DNA from: Bigelowiella natans CCMP2755
Lineage: Eukaryota > Cercozoa > Chlorarachniophyceae
Length of the DNA stretch: 28,274 nt
Direction of reading: 5' to 3'
NCBI GenBank assembly: GCA_000320545.1
Contig: ADNK01002397.1
Location: 1-28,274 of the forward strand
In this document: piece after piece, positions 1 through 22,413 of the stretch
Position numbering within the stretch: position 1 is the first letter of the stretch
How the letters are laid out: every line of letters begins with the position of its first letter
The notes under the pieces: model-generated
Told to the model about the DNA's origin: nothing
The model's database searches: none
Seen by the model: the letters and a program-made list of their open reading frames with translations, nothing else
Program-made: the position numbers and the translations under genes

Positions 1-119
1 CACGCGTTCGCCCCTGCTCTCTCCCCCCCTCTCTCTCCCTCTCCCCCTCGCGCGCGCGCATGAGAGCGTGCCTCTGTTCAATAACAACCCTTTTATACCC
101 CTCCAACACTCTCCCCCAC

Positions 120-126
<7 letters not shown>

Positions 127-166
<40 letters not shown>
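127..166. repeat. (AT)n microsatellite
   Basis: About 20 AT units in the last visible PI3K intron. The sequence from 1 to 187 otherwise shows CT/CG-rich low complexity and no sure exon. Confidence 0.95.
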
Positions 167-170
<4 letters not shown>

Positions 171-187
171 AGTAATAAGTAAATGAC

Positions 188-11953
<11,766 letters not shown>

Positions 11954-12010
11954 CGATCTATGTCTCTGCACGCAGCATCAATCTTCAACTGATGTCGCTT
12001 TTGACCCCCC

Positions 12011-12017
12011 TTTTATA
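12011..12017 (-). promoter_or_regulatory. Possible TATA box for the PI3K gene
   Basis: The minus strand reads TATAAAA followed by a G-run, about 60 bases before the proposed start codon at 11953. The proposed first exon (MFRVEQISSAPKATVWC, donor at 11900-11899) has phases that match the next one (11824-11724). This is a pattern match only. Confidence 0.3.
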
Positions 12018-12843
12018 CATAGAAAACGCTCCGATACCATGTCGCAATCACAAAACCTTATTAGGTTGACGGGAAAACGTAGCAGAAGGTATATCTGTTT
12101 TGATAGTCGGTAAAATAGGATGCGACAATAATATTTTCTTGTCGCTATTATGAAACATGACACTTTTAGCTGTTTGGATTGTCGATTCGGAAGCCATTTT
12201 TCTCCACAACCACGCAACCATTCAGCCCAACCTTCTGTACCACCCTCCCCTCTCAAGAGCGTAGGTGAGCTTGCCAGCACTCATTTTCCTCCCATGTTGA
12301 TAAATTGTTCATCGCCTCTTTCTTCCTCGAAAAACGAGTAGCAGCACCTAGTGATAGACAGAGGACAAAATGAATTCTAAGCACCAGCAAAATGTACTAC
12401 TTCTGCTGCGTTTTCTGGGTTTGGATTGGTGGGGTTTGGCCAGGAGGGTCGTATACTGAGAATGGTTGAAGGATTTCAAATGAATTTCTTTGGGATTAAT
12501 ATCTACAAGATTTTTTGCGCTTCATATACACTACCAATATATTTTACCTCGCGAGATATGGAAAACAGACCGATTATCTGTCTGTGGTTAGGTACCGGAA
12601 CTGAGGATTTTCGAAATCAATAAGATCTAAACATTTGCAGCATCCTATCGTTTCCTTGATTCTGCAAGCGCGAGCTACGTCAACGTGCTGCCGATGCGTC
12701 ATGGACTACGCTTCACTCAGTGTGTTATTGTGTCGATAGCCGTTGCCATACTAATCAGTTTTAGAACATTGAGCCACCTGGGATCGATCCAAAGTAATAT
12801 TGATAGTTTACAGCACCAATAGTCAGTAATATGGCCTAATACA

Positions 12844-12886
<43 letters not shown>

Positions 12887-12903
12887 TGAGCGTGAGTGTG
12901 AGT

Positions 12904-12943
<40 letters not shown>

Positions 12944-13043
12944 TATGCGAAAGAAATCGCGTCAAATCGGTTATTTATGTGAGGGTTTCGATTGTTGATG
13001 ATTTAGTTACCCAAAGGTTGAACCGTCTATATCACACTTTTAG
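12018..13043. promoter_or_regulatory. Divergent intergenic region between PI3K and the calredoxin-like gene
   Basis: There is no convincing conserved coding sequence here. It holds a (CT)n tract at 12847-12883 running straight into a (GT)n tract at about 12885-12941. It may contain the first exon of the calredoxin gene: an open frame from an ATG at 12480 reads MNFFGINIYKIFCASYTLP and reaches a GT at 12592-12593 in the phase needed for the acceptor at 13042-13043. Confidence 0.4.
12847..12941. repeat. (CT)n then (GT)n upstream of the calredoxin-like gene
   Basis: CT at about 12847-12883 then GT at about 12885-12941, about 100 bases before the acceptor at 13043. On the + strand it could act as a GAGA-type promoter element or lie in the first intron. 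Confidence 0.95.
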
Positions 13044-14512
13044 GGACATATACCCCAGCTTCTCGCACCCGCAAGCTAGATCCATGTCGTTCGGCTATTC
13101 CTTCTCGCTTAGCTTCTCGCTTCTCAACTAGAAGATCGCTGACGGAGCCTGTAGCACATGGCAGGAAAGGGGTGCACTCCCCCAACTGGTCGCCGCGGCA
13201 GCTGTCTTCGATCAAGCTTTATGCTATAGACACCGCACACCGTTCTGATTCTTCTCCAGTCTCCGACGATAACAAGAGGAGTAACAGTGGAAGTAGTAAT
13301 AGTAGTAGTAGTGGTAGTGGCACGGATTCCACCTCCCCGTCCTCCTTAGCTGCTGAGTACAGCAGTCCGGACCATCATCACCCGTTGGAAAACCCCACAA
13401 GCAGCAGCAGCAGCAGCAGCATCAACGGAAACATGGCACTTGGCAGCGCTACAGAGCACCATGGATGGTGGGATGGAGGGGACATGCCGCAAGAAGATAG
13501 AGCCCAGTGGCTTAGCATCTTAGAAGACAGATTCTCCGCCGCCGATATGGACGGCGATGGGTGGTTGAGCGTGGAGGAGCTTCGCAACGTGCTCGAGTGC
13601 ACCGATCAGTTCTGCTTGTCGCGGCACTGGCTTCCCCTGGAGCAAGCGGCGCTCGTGATGCGGAAGTATGACAAAGAGCACAACGGGAAGCTGTCCTTCG
13701 ACGAATTTGTCGGGTTGGCTGATGACCACCAACTTCTCATGGGAGTCCTCGATGACTATCTAGAGGCGTTCCAGGCCATTGATTCCGACGGTAGCGGCCG
13801 CATCGAGCGCTCCGAGCTGCGGGGCGTCCTCGAGGCGACGCTGGGGAGCGACGCCGACAACACCGAGCGCATCGAGCGGATCATGGACGATGTGTTCTCC
13901 AAGGCGAACCTCAGCGGCGACTACGACACGATTTGCTTCTCGGAGTTCCTGGAGCTGATTCGGAGTCACACCGTGGACTTGCAGATGGTCCTTGACTACA
14001 TGAAGCTGAAGCCGCTGTCGGAGGTGCAACTCGCTGCTGAGAGAGAGCTCAGGCGCGAGAGGATTGGCGACGGCATGGCGCAATCGCTGATGGGCGAGGT
14101 AGAGGAGTCCCCGGAGCTCACAGCGGGGGAAGTTGTCAGCGTGCATTCCTACGGCCAGCTGCAATCTGTGATCAAGGAAAACCCCGTTGTGATGCTGATG
14201 GTCACCTTCAAGTGGTGCCGGCCTTGTAAGATGTTCGCGAAGAAGTACCGAGATTTCGCCGCTCAGTTTCCCTCCGCCGTCCTTCTCAAGGTGATGGGCG
14301 ATGAGAGCGAGGTCTCGAAGGCGATGCTGAAACGCCTGAACGTGAAGCTCTCTCCTACCTTTGTTCTCTGGCAGGGGGGGGAGCGCGTGGGGTCACACAG
14401 TGGCGCTAATGAAGCCAAGGTTCGGCAGATGCTAGTAGCAGCAACCACAGCTTCTCCTCCAGAAGCTGAAGGAGATCCCAATGCAAACGCAAGGCCTACC
14501 GTCAAAATATAG
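13044..14512 (+). CDS. CRX: Calredoxin-like protein: EF-hands fused to thioredoxin
   Basis: Calcium-regulated thioredoxin of the calredoxin type, which in Chlamydomonas is a chloroplast calcium sensor that drives thiol reduction. Residues are counted from codon 13172-13174. Canonical EF-hand loops lie at 125-136 (DMDGDGWLSVEE), 167-178 (DKEHNGKLSFDE) and 204-215 (DSDGSGRIERSE); a fourth near 246-258 is degenerate (NLSGDYDTICFSE). The C-terminal thioredoxin domain has WCRPC at 348-352 and the cis-proline segment LSPTF at 393-397. The exon is open back to a stop at 13019-13021 but has no in-frame ATG before 13433, so the start is in an upstream exon; a good acceptor (ttttag) ends at 13043. Residues from 13044 to about 13170 are rich in Arg, Ser and Thr (SAIPSRLASRFSTRRS), like a transit peptide. 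A Ser/Gly-rich linker precedes the EF-hands. The body is GC-rich and lacks introns, unlike its neighbours. Confidence 0.85.
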
Positions 14513-16068
14513 GTATCGATCGAAGTCACCTTCCACGATCAGCTCACCCATAGTCTCCCCCCCACCCATGCATGCATGCGCCCAATTAAAGGCGTGTAAG
14601 AAACGGTCGTCGCAGTTCATGATTGGAGTTGTAGCAACTGTTCTGTTTATATGAAATGTCTGGTCTCTCCGCGTCTCTCCACTTCCTCCACCCTACCGGA
14701 TATCTAGAAAGTATAATAGGCGAGCATAGCCCAAATAACCCTCTCGGAAAAGACTCACACTATCTACATCAACTCAACTCCTCGTCGTTGCTTCCATGAT
14801 CATCGCGGGATTGGATCGAAACACTAGAAATCTAAAGTACACATCGCATATGGTGGCAATAATGCTCGGGTTTCTAGCCAGGGTAGTCGTCGTCGCCACC
14901 GAATCTATCGGACGATATTGTTATTATTGTCAATACTATTATTATTACTATTATTATCATTAGCAGAAGATCACAAATGTAGGTACGCACAACGCGTGAT
15001 GCACAGAAAGTAGGCATTTGCCAGCTTGGGGATTAAAAGCACTAGAGCAAATAGACGTGCTAATTTTCCTTCATTGCACTTTCCTTCATTGCACTTCACC
15101 ATTGTTCGTTCTTCTGCACAACGTTGTGTTTGTCTGCAATCACTACGTCAACATCAAAAATTTTGTCCATTGTTGCACCCAAAAAAGTCACAATTACTAG
15201 AATTACATGCGCATAGCCGCTCCTCGTTGTGTGCATGTGCATTGATGTCAGCATGTGACGAAGAGGTAAGTGCCATCTCTAGATCGTTCGTCATCGTTAG
15301 TCTAGTAGTTCTTGAGTTGCATGGGCACGGCTAGACGGCTCATTGCGCGTGATTCTCGACTCATCTTTACACGTACACGATGTGACAACTATATATAGCG
15401 GTCTTGACAACCCTAGAACCGTCCATCTGTGTGCGTCTCTGCTGGCGCATTGTTTGAACAACTGTGCGCACACACACCGCGTTCGCACTGCTTGCATGTA
15501 GCATGGTGTGCGCTGGTGCGAAGTGCAAGCACGGCTAGATGGCTTGTTCGATCTCACAATGAGACTGGCCGCTGGTGTCGGCGCAGTGGCACTTCCATCT
15601 GAAAAGCCACAGCTCACAATCTAGCGCAATAGCGCGCTGACTTATACGGCGCTACATGATGCGTTACACGTGCAGGCTACTTTTATACGAACTGTTTCGC
15701 ATTGTGCCACCATTACATGGCCACGCATGCCATGCGCGGAGACGTAGATACGGTTTATTTGTTGCTACTGAGGTATAGCTACATAGGTGTGGAGCGACTA
15801 GCCATAACCGTCCATGAACGTCCTGATTGCTGAAACCTTGGAGCACTGACTTGCTTCGATAGTCTTTTTTAGCACATTGTGTACTGTAGTAGATTTGCTG
15901 AGTCTACTGCTAGAGAATGTGAGGGAAGCTGGTAAGGACCAGCTCTTGATTTCTGAGATGAGGCTCACACCACTCAAGCCATGTTTTACGAGCAATCCCG
16001 TAAACACTCTCTTCTCGTCGGGCTTGAGATACTTAAGTAGGGTTTGAGCACCTATTTTCATCTAGCAG
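14513..16068. other. Convergent intergenic stretch, no gene recognised
   Basis: This lies between the 3' ends of the calredoxin and USP genes. Visible structure: a possible AATTAAA polyadenylation-like motif near 14583; a short ATT-rich run at about 14918-14960; a perfect 15-bp tandem duplication TTTCCTTCATTGCAC at 15065-15094; and a CpG-rich part at about 15330-15760 in which a short motif (CACGGCTAGAYGGCT) occurs at about 15326 and 15530. An 87-codon minus-strand frame at 16061-15798 looks protein-like in its first half (KIGAQTLLKYLKPDEKRVF), but I could not link it to a gene. Confidence 0.35.
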
Positions 16069-18247
16069 TTAGGAGGAGGAGGATGAGGAGGAAGAGGACT
16101 GCGAGCTTTTCTGCAAGCTTTTCTGCAAGTTTGGCTTATTGTTCGTCGCGACAATCTTCTCGCTTTCCTTCTGCTTCACAACGATGATTGCACACTTGCA
16201 GTTATGCATCTAATGAAAAAGTCATGAAGATAAGCAATAAATTTTGTATTGATTGGTGTGGGTATTTCTAGATTCTTTCTCAACTGACAAAAATTAAGAA
16301 TCTAAAGATCTCTCGTAGTAATATTTTTCTTCGTCTTCTGCATTACAACGGCATAGAATGAGATGATACCAAATAATCAGAAGTTGATCCGAGGAACGCT
16401 CTTCCCATGGCCCCCATTCCTTGGCGGAAAATAAAAGGGTGGGGAAGATAGGGAGAAGGAAAGATAGCAGGAAAAATGTAACTTAAAAGACATACGCGTA
16501 CCCCAATAACAATACGATTATCCTCAGCACGATTTTAATTATGTGACAAAGATAAAACAACCTCCATCTTCTATTTTTTATCAGTGAAGATGTTCCAACT
16601 TCGCGTTCATAACATCTCTCTGCTACACTGTGTGGACAAGTGTGTACCCCGACTTCCACATATGAGCATATCTGGCTTTGCATTTTCCGTGTAGTTAAGG
16701 ATTGACACTTTGGAACTCACCGCCTATGGTTTTCAGAATGACCGTTTTTTTAAGTATATATTGAACAATTCCGATTTTTTAATTTAGTAGATATTCACGT
16801 GATGTTGGCAAAATTACCGGTACATCGCACAGCAGCTTTAGTTCATCGGGCTTATAGCCTTACCGAATATATTATTCCGTAATGCAGAGGAATATCATTT
16901 ATATATACTTATGTTGTACACACATCAAAATTAAATTGTATGCGTATTTACTGTTCTAATTTCGGGACGCTTTTGCGGCATTCATGCCACGATTGTATTG
17001 TCAAAATAAAGTGGGCAAGGGATACAACCAAGACTCCGTGCCAAGGATCCCATTCGCTTTAAAAATGCCTCTCCTGATGATAGCCACGATCAGGATCTTC
17101 ATAAATGTGAGCGAGTTCTTGAATGGTTGAAGTAGAGATAAATTGTAATATTAAGTTATTTATCATCTAGGATACTCATGATTGCCAAATGGTTTGATGA
17201 TTGTAAGGTGTGCTGCTTCGTCATAACTTTGGATTTGGTCATTTTCAATGTAATGTGGAAATTCGCTGTTACTGCAGAGTTCTAGTTACGTCTTGAGCAG
17301 AACTCAGCCCATCTTAAGTTCATTTTTTGGCTTCGAAATTGAAACTCGCATAATACCCTTTTCAACAGCCTCCTTCTTCAATAGGGTATTAATCCCGCTC
17401 ATCCTCTCGCTACGAGAAGAGAATGGAGGACGAAATTAACAAAAGAATGTATGGGGAAAGAGTCTCGATCTTTGAAACAAATATACAGCGTTGAAGTACA
17501 GGTACAATACCACTATATATCTATTCTAGCCCATCAACTAAAAGATATGCAGACAGAGTTCCACACTGGAATTTCATATGACGTGGCATTGATATGGGGT
17601 ACATATCATATAGTAGCCATCTGTGAAACCTAGTACTATTAGATAGCGTATCCGCTAAAATTAGTTGATTACTTTCGAAAGGAGTTAGCACCAGGAAACA
17701 TCTTTAGAGGCGCGTATCCATAGGAATGAATTAATGTTATCTATGGATGGAATAGGGGGAAAGTATTAGATGCGACGGACTACTGCAAGTATGGAGGATG
17801 CAATACACGCGAAACGTATGAGTAAATTCTTTAGTATCTTCGGTGTGGTAGACCAACTAAAACCATCTATCCTCTCGATGTACAATGAAATGAATTGTGA
17901 TTCTCATTATTGGCTCCGAAAGTACGTGTGCTGACCTTCTTAGCATTTGGAAATATGTTCGCTGCGCTCCAGCGAACTATGTCGGCACTACAGTATGTAG
18001 GTAGGTCATTTCAGACGAATGGCGAATTTTCCTTAGCGTTTTGCCAACTCATTTATGTACGCTAGCATCATCCGACCCGTACTGAGATTCATCAAGCGCT
18101 ACAGCAACATGAACCTGATCAAAGAAGTTCAGTGCATATCTGGAAAATGCATGTTTTAACGGAAGGAAGCTTTAAGTCACGTTTCGCCACTCAAACGTTA
18201 GCCATGTAATTAAGAGCAACCTTTCCTCGTTTCTTGTCCTCGTTCAT
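16069..18247 (-). CDS. Universal stress protein (UspA family), exons partly resolved
   Basis: UspA-type nucleotide-binding stress protein. First exon 18247-18221 (MNEDKKRGK) joins in phase to an exon starting at 18114 with VHVAVALDES, the first strand and DxS motif of the fold. It then uses a donor at 18082-18081 and joins 17987-17936 (ADIVRWSAANIFPNAKK, helix 1), or runs on to 18061. Exon 17856 down to about 17809 gives LVYHTEDTKEFTH (strand 2). The C-terminal half is firm: 16707-16648 (SILNYTENAKPDMLICGSR), 16419-16370 (MGAMGRAFLGSTSDYL) and 16209-16069 (MHNCKCAIIVVK, ending at TAA 16071-16069). Together they give the hallmark GSRGMGxxxRxFLGSxSDYL then VVK. Exons between 17809 and 16707 are not resolved; a frame with EFPHYIENDQIQSYDEAAHL near 17160-17270 may be one. 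The protein ends in a run of nine serines. Confidence 0.7.
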
Positions 18248-19542
18248 TGATTCTGTTATGTTGGCCTTTTTACTTCGTACTCCATCTTCTTCAAGGGGGC
18301 GCGGAAGTTGCATGGGTTTTGAGTTATGGTAGCGGAGAAGGAATATCGGAAGAATTAACAGCCGAAAATACAGGTTATATTGAGGTGATTTTAACTTAAA
18401 TTTATCCCTATTCATTGACGTTTGCTCTTTTTCGTCTTTTTCATTTTTGCTGAAAGTGCATCGTCAGAGTGGGTATTTTTACGTTGGAATTCTCAGGTAC
18501 CCATCCTGGCCAGCTCTCGAGATTCCATGACGTGATCTCCGCCTAATCTCCGAACCGAATTAGGAAATAAAATCTTCTCATGATACCAAACTTTTTCTCT
18601 ATGACGACAAGGTTTCTTATCACAAATCATAGATAATAGAGTCATTCATAGAAAATGAGAATGACATCTAGTAGTTTGCCGCGTTAAAAAATAACAGATA
18701 CAAAGAACTCAGTGCCTTCTATGCTGCGATCAACCTGTATTGAGTTTGCTTCCTTTTAGACAATTTATGATCCATGAAGTGACTAATCCGTTGTAGCATT
18801 CAAATGTGCGCAAATTGCCAATGAATGATCGAGAAGGTTTCAACATAAAATCAACCCCGATATTTTAATTAAAACTTATTTGAAAGGGGATATATGAAAG
18901 AGACAACATATTAAATGTGAAATAATTAAAATACGCCTGCTTTCTGCCTATTTGCATAATGCCATTTCCGCCCGAGGGCGGTATTTTGAGGGGACTACGG
19001 ACCTAAGATCTGAACGAGAGCAGAACACCTGTCTAAGAAGCCATGATGTTGCTGCGATGGATCCCTCTAGCTGTATTGGCCCACGCAAGGACCGGTCTGC
19101 ATATCTATTTCCATGAGTTTCCTTTTCGAAATACATTTAATGGGATAGGTGGGGAAGTCGAGATGTTGCTGGATTCATGCTATAGGCAATGAAAGATTAG
19201 AATTACTACTATCGTCATCTTTATGTGAAGAATAGGATCGACATTTTCCACTTTTCTAGTTGAGGTTCTGAGTTACATTTATGAAATAATATTAATCAGG
19301 AATCCAAAATGAGATAGAGAGTGGGTTTGTAGCTGGAAGAAGCGGAGATGTGATTCTGATGCCAAAAGATTTGGTATTTAATGCAATGAAACGACTGCCA
19401 TATGATATTTTTGTTTCTTCTTTCTTTGAACTTACTTATGCGATAGAGCTAATGCGTCTGTGTATGCATGAGGGGGGAAAGAGAAATAGAGAGGGAGAGA
19501 ATATAAAAAATATCTTAACATATTCTCGGTTCCATTTTGCAG
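18248..19542. promoter_or_regulatory. Divergent region between USP and ATP6AP2
   Basis: AT-rich, without long simple repeats. It holds a short GC palindrome CCGCCCGAGGGCGG at about 18967-18980. It probably contains the first exon or exons of ATP6AP2: an ATG at 19043 opens a signal-peptide-like frame (MMLLRWIPLAVLAHA). Confidence 0.35.
19043..19087 (+). other. Candidate signal-peptide exon of ATP6AP2
   Basis: The frame reads MMLLRWIPLAVLAHA, a short hydrophobic core ending in AHA, which is plausible for secretion into the endomembrane system. ATP6AP2 needs such an exon upstream of 19543. No donor in this frame gives a clean phase-0 junction to 19543 (GAA|GTCGAG near 19158 is the nearest), so an extra exon may intervene. 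Proposal only. Confidence 0.3.
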
Positions 19543-22413
19543 CCGCATGACTCATCGATTACACTCCTCGGAGAGGGACATATCGAGTCGAATTTAGTGC
19601 CAGAAAAGGTTTCCATCAACGAGGTTCGAGACATTGCGAGCCAAGCACTTGGTCTCCCAGGACACAACAATCAAGCCTTCGTCAAGGGCGATATGTTCAA
19701 TATGCCAACTTTGCAAACGATGATCGTAGTACACGGCATGGGAACTGGTATTTATAATTATTTTCCTAGTTTCTCATTAAAATTGACATTTCCTTGCACT
19801 CGAATGATCGTCCCGGAGAGCTGGAGTTTTTATTGGTTTTTATTGTTTTCAATCCTTATTTTGTGTTAAATGGCAGATGCAATCAAGTCGCATGGCTTGA
19901 GCAACCTTGCAGCGATGACAGGAAACTCACCAACCATGGAGCTGGAAGATCTGAGCTATCCTCGCGACCCTCTTGCTCTCTCCGTGACTCTGTCTTCAGG
20001 CGTGAATCCAGCTACCCATGGAATTGTTGCTGAAAAATGGCAGTCACAAGGTTATTATTGTTATCAAAGAATAGCCACCTGCTGTTTTTTAAGTTTACTT
20101 TCTTTCTCTCCCTCTCTCCTCTTCCCGCCCTCTTTCCACCCTTCCTTCCCCTTTTTTAACCGTTCACGTTTAAAAATAAAAAAGAGGATGTAATGACATT
20201 CGTATGGTATCAACCTTTCGTTTCTTTATTCTGAAAAAATGGATAATTACGTTTTCCACGACAGGCAAAGTGGAACATGCCCTCTCCGACGATCTCCATT
20301 ATGAATCAGCCAACATCGCAGACGTCCTCACCCAGCTCTTCCCAGAGGTGGAAGTCAACACGGAGAGATGAGCACGGATGCTGACGACAGAACAACCTTG
20401 CCTTTAGCTTAGTTTCAAGAAGAGAAAAACCATTCGATGTCGTGATTTTGAACTTATTTTGTGTTTTCAGTCTTTGGCTCTTTCCGTTTCGGGATCGTGG
20501 GCAGAAAGCAGGGCACACGCTCCACACACTACTTCGGCCAACACCAATGCGTACGCCTTCAATAAAGAAGTAATCACCACCACCACCACGGCAACTAACT
20601 GTAAAGATAAAGGGAGTAATTCTTGACACATGCATGGGCCAAGTATTCTTTTGCGAGTAAGCATATCATCTTGTCTTTGTTGCTGTTGATTGATTGATTG
20701 GTGTACCGATCAAATAGTCCAAGAAGTTCGAATCGTCTGCATCGGCCTCCTCTGCCCGCCTCCCTTCGCAGCTGTTGGAGTGGTCATTCCACGTAGACAA
20801 CACCGACGCTACAGAGCTCTTTGCCCGCATGAAGCTGCACGGAGGCCACGTGTCGTTCACATCGAATGGGGATTACACAGTCCAGGCGGATCGAAGCTCT
20901 TCCCCTGTGGCATTCAGCGCCCAGGACTCTACCGATATGATGCTCATCGCGGAGATTATGTATTGAGCACGACCGAAAAAATAACGTTCACGAATTTCGA
21001 TGAATAGAGTACAATTTTGCTGATGATCGATTACAGCGCCAACAGCGAAAGCTTAAAGTTTAGGCGGTGGTTTTTTTCGAAGCGTTGATTTTGGATTCTT
21101 CCTGTGTTGCAATCAAAAGGTACGCAAAGTTCTTGGCTAGGAAACTTTCCACTAACACCAAGCTACAGAAGTTATTATCCGACGATCATCCTGATACGAT
21201 CACGTTATCTTTCCGCGGCCTTGATGCAGTAGCTCAGAAGTAAGTCTTCTTACCCTTATATATTTACTTACTATTATTATTGTTATTATTCATGATCTCT
21301 CCGCACAATATCATTTCACTACTCAATCAATTTCGGAGCTTTTCTTTTTTACTATTCTTCCTGACTGCTGTGAATCGGCATCGATTGATGGATTGAACCT
21401 CATTCGTGCTCCTCTTCCTTCTTCTTCTTCTTCTTCTTCCATCAATGCTGTAACGAAGGTATGGCTTGGAGTCCAAGCAGTATGCTGCGGCTCTTAAGCT
21501 CTACGACAGTGCTCTGCCGCTCATCTGCACCTCCTTCACGCAGCAGCTCTCGCCGTCGTCTTCGTCGCACATCGGCCAGCTTGTCCTCATGGGCACCCCG
21601 GTGTTGCTGAACAAGAAGATGATTGAAGAGCAGATGCAGCATTTGGCACTTAGCGTCGACATGGCGTACTTGCCTTCCCTCTACCTCGCACAGGCACACT
21701 CCGACCCAGCACATGCATGCGAGACTCTTCGCATGAATCTCGATGCAGATTCCTCCTCGAACATCAAGGTAGCAGCAGCAGCTCATGTTCTGCGCTACTT
21801 ACTGCTGCCACCTGCCTCTGCTTTCGGCGGCGGCTGCGGTTAGACGAGGAAACATTTTCTTCTTTTTGTGACAACAATAATAATAATAGCGCAATGACGA
21901 CATCATCATCATCATCGGATGATTAGTTTGAACATTAGCAGTGTTGATACACGTCGGCGTTTGTTTCTTTCCGTTCTAATGTGTGTGTGTGTGTGTGTTT
22001 GATTTGGTCATGGACTACTACTACTACTACTACATAGACCGTTTGCTACCACGAGCTCGAGAACGTTCAACCAACCGACTCCGTATTCCTCATGACTTCA
22101 GAAACGACGACGAGCTCCGCCACCAACGTCACTGCTGCAGAGTTGAAGAGATTTCAGATCGTGCTGTGGTTTAGCCTCGCGTTCACCTTCACCATCATCG
22201 CAGCTGTCCTTAGTTTCTGTAATATGAAATTAAACAACACGTGTCACAATGATCGCAAATTAACAACAGCAAACAATAACCATGTCCTTCTCGTTATCAT
22301 CTTTGACCCTGCCTCTTACTTATAATCTGATTGAATTGACAGGCTGCATGGAGTATGAAAGGGACACGCTTCTTTTCTCGAAGCGCCGAGTCAAGGAGCC
22401 CAGCCGCCAATAA
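19543..22413 (+). CDS. ATP6AP2: ATP6AP2 (renin receptor, V-ATPase accessory protein 2), N-terminal exon unresolved
   Basis: Type I membrane protein that helps assemble the V-ATPase proton pump. Exons: 19543-19747, 19877-20050, 20265-20353 (or 20347), 20471-20569, 20718-20959, 21120-21239, 21459-21768, 22038-22218, 22343-22413; all junctions keep frame, stop TAA at 22411. About 496 residues without the signal peptide, longer than the roughly 350 of animals. Family landmarks in order: EKVSINEVRDIASQALGL then MPTLQTMIVVHG; NIADVLTQLFPE; TDMMLIAEIMY; DDHPDTITLSFRGLDAVAQK followed by YGLESKQYAAALKLYD; membrane span FQIVLWFSLAFTFTIIAAVL; tail MEYERDTLLFSKRR, matching the 'NMxxxxDxxLY' tail of the family. 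The extra length is mostly juxtamembrane lumen (exons 21459-22218), with two cysteines that could pair. Spans such as 'NPATHGIV' suggest an alkaline-phosphatase-like core. Confidence 0.88.
21419..21440. repeat. (CTT)n in an ATP6AP2 intron
   Basis: About seven CTT units end 18 bases before the acceptor of exon 21459-21768 and look like its polypyrimidine tract. Confidence 0.9.

Noticed and set aside
12150-12197. Minus-strand ATG at 12197 with good context (MASESTIQTAKS)
   Set aside because: It lies upstream of the TATA-like box. The start at 11953 joins the next exon by a clean donor and correct phase, whereas this one needs a weak GTCATG donor.
15798-16061. 87-codon minus-strand frame just after the USP stop codon
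   Set aside because: A frame of this length is expected by chance in 28 kb of six-frame sequence, and no splice or family evidence supports it.
17770-17934. 54-codon plus-strand frame with protein-like composition
   Set aside because: It lies mostly antisense to a USP exon and its intron, has no neighbouring exons on its strand and matches no family.
17957-17977. Perfect 8-bp inverted repeat GTTCGCTG...CAGCGAAC
   Set aside because: It falls inside a USP coding exon (helix 1), so coding constraint explains it without a regulatory role.
18948-19136. 62-codon minus-strand frame (MYFEKETHGNRYADRS and on)
   Set aside because: There are no supporting splice partners, and it overlaps the candidate ATP6AP2 signal exon on the other strand.
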